Shown: positions 1-5,086 of the stretch, piece by piece
Layout of the letters: each line of letters opens with the position of its first letter
Position numbering within the stretch: the stretch's first letter is position 1
From: an uncultured Bacteroidota bacterium
GTDB lineage: Bacteria > Bacteroidota > Bacteroidia > 2-12-FULL-35-15
NCBI GenBank assembly: GCA_903833025.1
Contig: CAILDT010000101.1
Coordinates: 1 to 5,086, forward strand
Reading direction: 5' to 3'
Length of the DNA stretch: 5,086 nucleotides
Program-made: the position numbers and the translations under genes
Notes under the pieces: generated by a model
What the model saw: only the letters and a program-made list of their open reading frames with translations
Told to the model about the DNA's origin: nothing
The model's database searches: none

Positions 1-2330
1 TCCAGATTAAACTCAAAATTCTCCTTATCCTTAAAGTCGTGTTTCTTAAAATCGTTGGTTTTATAAATACCCACTTTGCCAAAATCGTCCACTTCTATCA
101 AAATATTCTGCGCATTTTCACTTTTGCTAAACGCAATATCAGTCGGTCGTCCTTTATATGAATTATAGCACAGCACACCGTTTATTTTTTTATCTATAAT
201 ATAAGTCGTCGCTGGTTTATTTACTTTAGAGCTATCCTTCCGGTAACTCGCCAACACATTTACCGGTTCTTTTATGCGCAAAATCTGGTCGCAATTATAA
301 ATTCCCATCCCATCCAATGCCAAACTCTCTATTAAATTACCAGCCGAAGCCGCCGAATTATTCAAAATACCTTTTTCATTCGCCGTTACTTGCTCATAAT
401 ACGTAAGCCATTCGGCAAAAGTCATTTGCTTTTCCACATCGCTCATTATTTTTTCCGCCTTTGCATACGCATACTTTTTCACCTCATTACTATCCGTAAG
501 TTGTATAAATCCATCCTTCCAATTTCGCCCTTTTCTAATCGATTTATTAAACACTCGCTCGCGATAAGCAAGCCGTTTATTATATACTTTATTCACTTTG
601 TTTACATACCTCACATTTTGTGGTTTCCCTTTATAATCAATGGTTGCCACTTCAGCGTTTATCGTTTTAAACGTTTTATAATCTTTCAAAATTATTTCCA
701 CATTATCACCGTTCATGCGTATTCTCACATCATTATACCCAAGCTGATGCAGGTACTTTTTCTTAAACTGATTTGCAGTAATATTATCGGTACACACAAA
801 ATATAAATTGGTATAAGCATTTAATTCAGGGTTATTTTCGAAGCACGATTTTACTTTAAACAATACTTTCCCATCCTTCATTTTCCGCACTGCGCACACT
901 TTCACGTCCGAATAATAACGCTCGAACCACTGCATCCGTTTCTTAAAATACTTTTTTCGTTGCTCCGTATAAGTAGTATCAATTCTGGTAGTATGCACAT
1001 ATTCGGTACTCCAAAATCTATTTACAAACGTAGTAGTATCAGGTATTCGTGGCTTAGATACAAGCAAATTGCGATACGTGCGGAAGGCATCCGAATATAT
1101 TTTCAGATTTATTAATGTAGAGTTTGTTGCAACAGCTGGTTTATTTATGTAGTTCCAATTGCCGCTACTATCGTTATATACATAGAAGTTATAGGTAGAA
1201 TCAACACTTGTAGTTTTAAAATTCATATCTATCTTTTTATTGGGCGCGAGGGATACTGGTTCATTTTTAATACTCGCAGTAAGTTCAAACATCCCTGCCG
1301 ATTCAAAATCATTAGTAACACCAGAAGAGTCGTACTTCATCGGAATACCACTTACTAAAATATCTATAGGGTCTCTAAACTCACGGTAGTTAAGCGTTAC
1401 CGTTTCATTCACTGGCTTCCCATCTTTATGTACAAATGCATTTGCAGGTACTTTTATTTTTGTACCTGAAGGATAAACAAGCACATTTTCTATCTGCGGA
1501 TTTATGGTAAATCTTCTGTGTTCCACATCCAACCCTTTAATCGGCGGCTTCACATTATTATAAGTTGGAGTGTAATTTTCTTCTTTCGAAGAAATAAAAC
1601 TGGAATTTGCAAACGAAAGATTAGTCGGTTTAAATCTTTTCTTCAATTCTAAATATTCATCACTGTCTATTTCCCCTGCTGTTGCTGTATATTTGAGCGC
1701 AGCAAAATTATTGTTTCCTTTATACACGTAAAAATCATACGTAACAGGTTTTTTTATTTCGAAGTTTGAAGATGTATCAGCACTTGAAATATATTCATCT
1801 TTATTAATAAGATGTATTGTTAAAAGATTTTTAAGTTCGCCAATATTATCTGGTAAATCATAGATAGTATAAACATCCAAAGTAAGCTCGCGCAAATTTG
1901 GCAAGTCTTTAAACTGCTGAAATGTTTCAACATAATTCATTCCGTCATTGTTGCAAATATTTATCTTCTCTACATTATAAAGGTTTTCATAACCAGGTGG
2001 CAAACTCTCAAAAGTGTTTTGTGTAAAAACAATTTCTTTTATCGAAGGTTTTATTTTTATCTCTTTAAATAATGTATTCCATCCAGCAGCATCGGTATCG
2101 CCTTCTAAAAACATACATTTTAAAGAAACAAATTGGTTAGCGCGGTTCTCAAATGTTGTAATTTCATTCGAAGAACAATTGATGTGCAATGAAACGATGT
2201 ACGGAATAATCGAATCATTTTTAATTTCGCCCAGGTTACAAACACCTGTTGTTGCTTGTTGCGAGAAACAAAAAACGTTTGCGATGCTCAAAGCTAAGGC
2301 AAACATTTTACTCATAGTTTTTGTTTTCAT
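1..2330 (-). CDS. Large exported leucine-rich-repeat protein of unknown function (C-terminus beyond window)
   Basis: An uninterrupted minus-strand frame of 776 codons runs from the ATG at 2330 to the left edge; the stop lies outside. The first residues (MKTKTMSKMF, then ALALSIANVFCFSQQ) form a type I signal peptide, probably cut near CFS/QQ, so the product is exported. A second in-frame ATG at 2315 (MSKMF...) would give an equally good signal. Residues about 95-175 hold roughly three degenerate leucine-rich repeats, seen in 'LPNLRELTLDVYTIYDLP' and 'NIGELKNLLTIHL'. Residues about 267-352 form a beta-rich block with 'YPSGTKIKVPANAF', 'VTLNYREFRDPID', 'GIPMKYDSSG' and 'SAGMFELTA'. The pattern recalls conserved segments of large secreted Bacteroidota proteins and loosely ZU5-type beta folds, but this is inference. 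The rest (about 430-776) is rich in Lys, Tyr and Asn with no motif I recognise. A role in protein binding at the cell surface is plausible; no enzyme function is visible. The gene is divergent from the operon starting at 2501. Confidence 0.88.
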   Translation of the reverse strand, partial: MKTKTMSKMFALALSIANVFCFSQQATTGVCNLGEIKNDSIIPYIVSLHINCSSNEITTFENRANQFVSLKCMFLEGDTDAAGWNTLFKEIKIKPSIKEIVFTQNTFESLPPGYENLYNVEKINICNNDGMNYVETFQQFKDLPNLRELTLDVYTIYDLPDNIGELKNLLTIHLINKDEYISSADTSSNFEIKKPVTYDFYVYKGNNNFAALKYTATAGEIDSDEYLELKKRFKPTNLSFANSSFISSKEENYTPTYNNVKPPIKGLDVEHRRFTINPQIENVLVYPSGTKIKVPANAFVHKDGKPVNETVTLNYREFRDPIDILVSGIPMKYDSSGVTNDFESAGMFELTASIKNEPVSLAPNKKIDMNFKTTSVDSTYNFYVYNDSSGNWNYINKPAVATNSTLINLKIYSDAFRTYRNLLVSKPRIPDTTTFVNRFWSTEYVHTTRIDTTYTEQRKKYFKKRMQWFERYYSDVKVCAVRKMKDGKVLFKVKSCFENNPELNAYTNLYFVCTDNITANQFKKKYLHQLGYNDVRIRMNGDNVEIILKDYKTFKTINAEVATIDYKGKPQNVRYVNKVNKVYNKRLAYRERVFNKSIRKGRNWKDGFIQLTDSNEVKKYAYAKAEKIMSDVEKQMTFAEWLTYYEQVTANEKGILNNSAASAGNLIESLALDGMGIYNCDQILRIKEPVNVLASYRKDSSKVNKPATTYIIDKKINGVLCYNSYKGRPTDIAFSKSENAQNILIEVDDFGKVGIYKTNDFKKHDFKDKENFEFNL

Positions 2331-2357
2331 AGAGATTTGTTTTTTACTCTATAACGC

Positions 2358-2381
2358 ACAACTCCAAAAAAGTTGTACAAC
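2358..2381. repeat. Nested inverted repeat in the divergent intergenic region
   Basis: ACAACT (2358-2363) pairs with AGTTGT (2371-2376) across a 7-base A-rich loop. The right arm is also part of a perfect 10-bp palindrome, GTTGTACAAC (2372-2381), so two mutually exclusive hairpins are possible. It lies 28-51 bp upstream of the ATG at 2330, where it could be an operator or a leader structure for the leftward gene. I found no clean TAnnTTTG box for that gene, so its promoter is unplaced. The rest of 2331-2500 is AT-rich with no sign of a gene. Confidence 0.35.
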
Positions 2382-2451
2382 ATTTGAAAATATATTTTGT
2401 ATTTATTTTTTAATGTTAAGCAACCTTTTAAATAAAGTACCGACAAACATC

Positions 2452-2483
2452 TTGGTAGTTTAAAGTTTTATTAATTACTTTTG
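2452..2483 (+). promoter_or_regulatory. Bacteroidota-type promoter for the lipoprotein-cytochrome-DCC operon
   Basis: TACTTTTG at 2476-2483 matches the Bacteroidota -7 consensus TAnnTTTG exactly. TTG at 2452-2454 lies 21 bp upstream, within the usual spacing for the -33 element. Transcription would start around 2488-2490, about 11 nt before the first ATG (2501) and about 29 nt before the second in-frame ATG (2519). It is the only good match I found in the intergenic region, and it serves the three plus-strand genes. The assignment rests on consensus match and position alone. Confidence 0.65.
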
Positions 2484-2494
2484 TATGAGTATTT

Positions 2495-2527
2495 ATCACA
2501 ATGAAAAAAATCATCACAATGAAAAAA
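2495..2527 (+). repeat. Tandem duplication carrying two in-frame start codons
   Basis: The 15-mer ATCACAATGAAAAAA occurs at 2495-2509 and again at 2513-2527, a period of 18 nt. Each copy carries an ATG in the same frame (2501 and 2519) with the same upstream ATCACA. The second ATG gives a compact, canonical lipoprotein signal peptide and a more normal leader length. The first adds six residues (MKKIIT). Either start or both could be used; there is no Shine-Dalgarno sequence to decide. Confidence 0.6.
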
Positions 2528-2881
2528 CTATTCCTCATTTGTTTTTCTTTACTAATTATTACCGCTTGCCATAAAGAAGGAATAGGAGGTAAGTCAACTA
2601 TAAATGGTGGAGTAAAGCATCACGAAAAACCAATTCCTTTTTCTGTTGTATATATAAAGTATGGCGCAACTGATTTTCCGGGAACCGACGTTACCAAGTA
2701 CGATGACCATACCACTTGTGATGCCAATGCAAATTATGAATTTAAAAACCTGCGCAAAGGAAAATATTATTTATACGGAGTAGGGTGGGATAATTCTATT
2801 GCATCACAAGTAACAGGCGGTATACCAATAACTGTTTATTATAATAAATCATACAATACTGATGTGCCGGTTACAGAATAA
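2501..2881 (+). CDS. Small lipoprotein with a predicted beta-sandwich (carboxypeptidase-regulatory/SdrD-B-like) domain
   Basis: A 126-residue protein, or 120 if translation begins at the in-frame ATG at 2519. From that second ATG the signal reads MKKLFLICFSLLIITAC, with lipobox I-T-A-C and the lipidated Cys at residue 23 of the long form, so it should be an envelope-anchored lipoprotein. The mature part (about 100 residues) starts with a Gly-rich stretch and has alternating beta-strand patterns: 'GGVKHHEKPIPFSVVYIKYG', then 'YEFKNLRKGKYYLYGVGWD', then a short C-terminal strand. The 'Y-F-x-x-L-x-x-G-x-Y-x-L' pattern is typical of prealbumin-like or CarboxypepD-regulatory-like sandwiches in Bacteroidota surface proteins. 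No catalytic motif is visible; HH and a single mature Cys after the lipid Cys (in 'TTCDAN') are possible ligands at most. It is the first gene of the operon, and its last 20 nt overlap the cytochrome-propeller gene, which suggests coupled translation and a partner role. The domain call is from strand pattern only. Confidence 0.82.
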   Translation: MKKIITMKKLFLICFSLLIITACHKEGIGGKSTINGGVKHHEKPIPFSVVYIKYGATDFPGTDVTKYDDHTTCDANANYEFKNLRKGKYYLYGVGWDNSIASQVTGGIPITVYYNKSYNTDVPVTE

Positions 2882-4394
2882 AATAAAATCATTCGTACTC
2901 ATTATAATCCTTTCCACCATTGCCTGTTGTGTATTCACCACTTGCCGATACGATAAAGGCACACCTGATTATCATTGTTATCCAGATGCGGTTGGTAAAA
3001 TAATTCATAACAAATGTGCTACTTCCGGCTGTCATACAAATGCAAGCAAAGGAGGGGCAGGAAATCTTTCTTTAGAAACGTGGAATGATTTATTTGCGGG
3101 TGGCTCCGGTAGTGCTTGTGTTATCCCATATCGCCACGATTTTAGTACACTTTGTTATTATGTAAACTCCTATCCTGATTTAGGCATTGCAGTTTCTCCC
3201 ACAATGCCTTTTAATAAACCTGCCTTATCTCACGACGAAGTAGCAACGCTCGAAAAGTGGATAGATGCAGGTGCTCCCGGTTGCGATGGCTTTGTTAAGT
3301 TCTCTGATAATCCCAATCGTAAAAAGTTTTATGTTGCAAATCAAGGGTGCGATGTTGTAACAGTATTTGACGAAGCAACAATGTTGCCGATGCGTTATAT
3401 TAATATTGGTAATTCACCAGCCATCGAATCACCACACGATATACAGGTTTCGCCCGATGGGAAATATTGGTACGTTATTTTTATTGGAGGAACATCTATT
3501 CAAAAGTATCGCACTTCTGATGACGGTTTTGTTGGCGAAGCAATACTCAACACCTATCAATTTCCTTTTATAACAGGCGAGTGGAGCACATTTGCATTTA
3601 ATACTGATGGCAGTAAAGCATACATTACCGATTGGAGCAACACAACTAATTGTGATATTGCCGAAGTTGATTTGAATAATTTAACTGTAACGCATCACCT
3701 TGGTTTTAATGGTCCTCACGGCTCTTGCGTTTCTCCCGACGGACTTTATTTATACGCTTCGCAACAAAATAATAGTAGCCAGATTTATAAAATACTTCTC
3801 AGTGATTTTGATAATAATATCGGCTCCGTAAATTTATATGCTAGCGCGCCTCCATCCACTTATCTTAATTCACATCAGATAGTTTTTGCTCCCACTTCAT
3901 TGGGCAATATCTATTATGTTACTTGTCAGGGTACATCAGAAGTAAGAGTAATGCAATACATTGCTGGAGGAAACGATACATTAATTAGAGTCATTTCGGT
4001 TGGTGCTAATCCGTCTGAAATGGATGTTTCTTCTGATAAACTATTCGTTACCTGCGAAGAAGATTCATTAACCTTTGCGGGTAAAATGGGTTCTGTATAT
4101 ATTATTGATATGACAACCAATCAACTTTATACTTCCTCTCCTTCTATTTATACAGGGCATCAACCACACGGCATTGCAGTGGATATGGATAAGAATTTAG
4201 TTTATGTGGCAAACAGAAATAAAACAATTGGTGGACCAGCTCCTCATCATACCTCTGTTTGTAGTGGTAAAGATGGTTACATCACCATTATTGATATTGG
4301 TCATAGTAACTATAAACTACTGCAAACAACCACAGGAACCGACAAGCGTATTGAAGTTTCCGTTGACCCTTACGAAATAGCCATCCGTAGATAA
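2862..4394 (+). CDS. Lipoprotein fusing a mono-haem cytochrome c domain to a YncE/YVTN-type beta-propeller
   Basis: A 510-residue protein. The ATG at 2862 is the only ATG ahead of the hydrophobic segment and sits within the end of the upstream gene. Residues 8-27 are a hydrophobic export signal; C28 ('FTTC' then RYDK) is the likeliest lipidated Cys, with C22/C23 as alternatives. Residues about 36-141 are a small class-I-like cytochrome c domain: a haem attachment site C52-A-T-S-G-C57-H58 (spacing CX4CH), a probable distal Met ligand at M115 in 'SPTMPFNKPALS', and a terminal helix 'EVATLEKWIDAGAP', the usual ending of such domains. Extra Cys at 39, 86, 98 and 141 could form disulfides. Residues about 153-510 are a beta-propeller with repeated blade motifs such as 'RKKFYVANQGCDVVTVFD', 'SPHDIQVSPDGKYWYV', 'GPHGSCVSPDGLYLYAS', 'NSHQIVFAP' and 'GHQPHGIAVD'. 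The protein should sit in the envelope and need haem maturation. An electron-transfer or oxidoreductase role is inferred; the substrate is unknown. Its stop overlaps the next start (TAATG). Confidence 0.9.
   Translation: MCRLQNKIKSFVLIIILSTIACCVFTTCRYDKGTPDYHCYPDAVGKIIHNKCATSGCHTNASKGGAGNLSLETWNDLFAGGSGSACVIPYRHDFSTLCYYVNSYPDLGIAVSPTMPFNKPALSHDEVATLEKWIDAGAPGCDGFVKFSDNPNRKKFYVANQGCDVVTVFDEATMLPMRYINIGNSPAIESPHDIQVSPDGKYWYVIFIGGTSIQKYRTSDDGFVGEAILNTYQFPFITGEWSTFAFNTDGSKAYITDWSNTTNCDIAEVDLNNLTVTHHLGFNGPHGSCVSPDGLYLYASQQNNSSQIYKILLSDFDNNIGSVNLYASAPPSTYLNSHQIVFAPTSLGNIYYVTCQGTSEVRVMQYIAGGNDTLIRVISVGANPSEMDVSSDKLFVTCEEDSLTFAGKMGSVYIIDMTTNQLYTSSPSIYTGHQPHGIAVDMDKNLVYVANRNKTIGGPAPHHTSVCSGKDGYITIIDIGHSNYKLLQTTTGTDKRIEVSVDPYEIAIRR
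3015..3035 (+). other. CX4CH haem c attachment motif
   Basis: The codons spell C-A-T-S-G-C-H, residues 52-58 of the cytochrome-propeller protein. Four residues lie between the cysteines instead of the usual two. CX4CH haem sites are established in tetrahaem cytochrome c3. No canonical CXXCH occurs elsewhere in this protein, so this is its only apparent haem site. Confidence 0.75.
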
Positions 4395-4807
4395 TGCCTG
4401 AAATCAATAATGATAAAGCAATTATTTTATTCGATGGTGTTTGTAATTTCTGTAATGCTTCTGTCAACTTTGCAATAAAGCACGATACCAAGAACTATTT
4501 TTTATTCGCACCGCTCCAATCTGAAAAGGGAAAGGAGTTACTTATAAAATATAATATAGATGCAGAAGCTACTGATAGTTTTGTGTTAATAGAAGATGAT
4601 AAAGCATACATAAAATCAACTGCCGCGTTGCGAGTAGTAAAACATCTCAATAGGTTATACCCTTTAATGTATACTTTTATTATAGTACCATCTTTTATCC
4701 GAAATGGTATTTATGATTATGTATCTCGCCACAGGTACAAATGGTTTGGCAGAAAGGAAAGTTGTATGATACCTTCGGAAGAAGTAAGAAACAAATTTAT
4801 TTCTTAG
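4394..4807 (+). CDS. DCC family thiol-disulfide oxidoreductase-like protein (DUF393)
   Basis: A 137-residue protein, full length for the family. The signature DxxCxxC is near the N-terminus after a first beta-strand: 'IILFDGVCNFC', with D14, C17 and C20. The family's other landmarks follow: 'FLFAPLQSEKGKELL', 'KSTAALRVVKHLNRLYPLMY' and a C-terminal 'KWFGRKESCMIP' block with a further Cys. DCC proteins have a thioredoxin-like character and are predicted redox proteins, but their substrates are mostly unknown. There is no signal peptide, so it is probably cytosolic or loosely membrane-associated through the hydrophobic, aromatic-rich 'LMYTFIIVPSFIRNG' segment. The ATG shares its A with the stop of the upstream cytochrome gene (TAATG), a sign of translational coupling, and it ends the operon. 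Whether it acts on the cytochrome-propeller protein is unknown, since the two are predicted to be in different compartments. The 3' end overlaps the convergent protease gene by 11 bp. Confidence 0.94.
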   Translation: MPEINNDKAIILFDGVCNFCNASVNFAIKHDTKNYFLFAPLQSEKGKELLIKYNIDAEATDSFVLIEDDKAYIKSTAALRVVKHLNRLYPLMYTFIIVPSFIRNGIYDYVSRHRYKWFGRKESCMIPSEEVRNKFIS

Positions 4808-4814
4808 ATTTTTT
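4785..4814 (+). terminator. Weak candidate terminator at the operon end
   Basis: TAAGAAA (4785-4791) pairs perfectly with TTTCTTA (4800-4806) across an 8-base loop, followed two bases later by six T (4809-4814). The stem has only one G:C pair, so it is weak. It covers the last codons of the DCC gene and the stop of the convergent gene. On the minus strand no T-run follows, so if real it serves the plus-strand operon. Confidence 0.3.
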
Positions 4815-5086
4815 ATACTTTAGTTTCAAAATCTTTTTCTCGTAATCAATCACTGCACTATATTTTACCATAATATCAGAACCTATTACTCCATCCACTT
4901 CAGGCAAACCTACATTTTTATAAGATTCATTAACGTGAGATAAATCAAGCAACACAGCGTGATAATCTAAAATCTCAAGTTCTCCAAGTTTTATTTTTTT
5001 GATGGAAGTAGAGTGGCTATCCATACTATTAGTACCTAATCCCGATGTTGTTTCCGAATGTTTTTTAAATTTTTTAGCAGCAACAA
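4797..5086 (-). CDS. Retropepsin-like aspartyl protease family protein, C-terminal part (N-terminus beyond window)
   Basis: The minus-strand frame is open from the right edge to the TAA at 4797-4799, giving 95 residues. An internal ATG at 5024 exists, but the frame continues upstream through coherent sequence ('AAKKFKKHSETTSGLGTNS'), so this is a partial gene and not a 75-residue one. The visible part fits the second half of single-domain pepsin/retropepsin-like proteins: strand 'IKKIKLGELEI', then 'AVLLDLSHVNES', then the psi-loop motif 'VDGVIGSDIMVKYSAVIDY' and a final strand 'KKILKLKYKK'. The catalytic D-T/S-G triplet belongs to the missing N-terminal half, so activity cannot be judged. 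In Bacteroidota such proteins are often exported, but a signal would also be outside the window. The gene converges on the operon, and its last 11 bp overlap the DCC gene end. Confidence 0.8.
   Translation of the reverse strand, partial: VAAKKFKKHSETTSGLGTNSMDSHSTSIKKIKLGELEILDYHAVLLDLSHVNESYKNVGLPEVDGVIGSDIMVKYSAVIDYEKKILKLKYKKSKK

Noticed and set aside
390..806. Plus-strand open frame of 138 codons
   Set aside because: It lies wholly antisense to the large minus-strand gene. Its translation is an Ile/Phe/His-rich composition typical of reading an AT-rich gene backwards, with no domain.
2341..2460. A consensus promoter for the leftward gene
   Set aside because: I searched the minus strand for TAnnTTTG with a TTG/TTTG about 17-23 bp upstream. 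Only poor matches appear, such as TATATTTT with the wrong spacing.
2014..2463. Plus-strand open frame of 149 codons
   Set aside because: Most of it is antisense to the signal peptide and repeat region of the minus-strand gene. The rest crosses the promoter region, and the protein has no recognisable features.
3367..3573. Plus-strand open frame of 68 codons inside the propeller gene
   Set aside because: It is an out-of-frame shadow of the cytochrome-propeller coding sequence.
3926..4120. Minus-strand open frame of 64 codons
   Set aside because: It is antisense to the propeller, whose blade motifs continue unbroken on the plus strand.
4288..4491. Minus-strand open frame of 67 codons with a hydrophobic segment
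   Set aside because: It is antisense across the junction of two well-supported overlapping plus-strand genes; the hydrophobic stretch is a by-product of the reverse frame.
4797..5024. A complete 75-residue protein starting at the ATG at 5024
   Set aside because: The frame remains open to the window edge, and the visible part is only the second half of an aspartyl protease fold. The ATG is internal.
1..5086. CRISPR array, tRNA, rRNA, insertion sequence or phage attachment site
   Set aside because: There are no regularly spaced repeats, no cloverleaf-like structure, no transposase or integrase frame, and no long terminal inverted repeats.

Overview
The window looks like a piece of a Bacteroidota chromosome, probably from an environmental, low-GC member. 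The reasons are the AT-rich coding sequence, a -7 box of the TAnnTTTG type with an upstream TTG, the lack of clear Shine-Dalgarno sequences, 'SC/TC'-type lipoprotein signals, a secreted leucine-rich-repeat protein and a retropepsin-like protease of a kind common in that phylum. All of this is read from sequence pattern; no database search was possible.

Layout. Positions 1-2330 hold the 5' part (776 codons) of one large minus-strand gene that runs off the left edge. It encodes an exported protein with a short leucine-rich-repeat segment, a conserved-looking beta-rich segment and a long Lys/Tyr-rich tail of unknown function. Positions 2331-2500 are a divergent intergenic region with a good Bacteroidota-type promoter facing right and a small nested inverted repeat in the leader of the leftward gene. 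Positions 2501-4807 are a tight three-gene plus-strand operon with overlaps of 20 nt and 1 nt: a small lipoprotein, a 510-residue lipoprotein joining a mono-haem cytochrome c domain to a YncE/YVTN-type beta-propeller, and a cytosolic DCC-family (DxxCxxC) thiol-disulfide oxidoreductase-like protein. Positions 4797-5086 hold the 3' end of a convergent minus-strand gene for a retropepsin-like aspartyl protease. Its stop region overlaps the end of the operon by 11 bp.

How they may work together. The first two operon products are predicted to be lipid-anchored outside the cytoplasm, and one of them carries covalent haem. The operon therefore looks like an envelope redox module: the cytochrome domain would pass electrons to or from something bound by the propeller, with the small beta-sandwich lipoprotein as a partner. 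The substrate is unknown. The DCC protein is co-transcribed but has no export signal, so its link to the other two is by position only. The two flanking minus-strand genes have no evident functional tie to the operon. The most interesting object is the cytochrome-propeller fusion, with its CX4CH haem site and histidines recurring at equivalent places in several blades.
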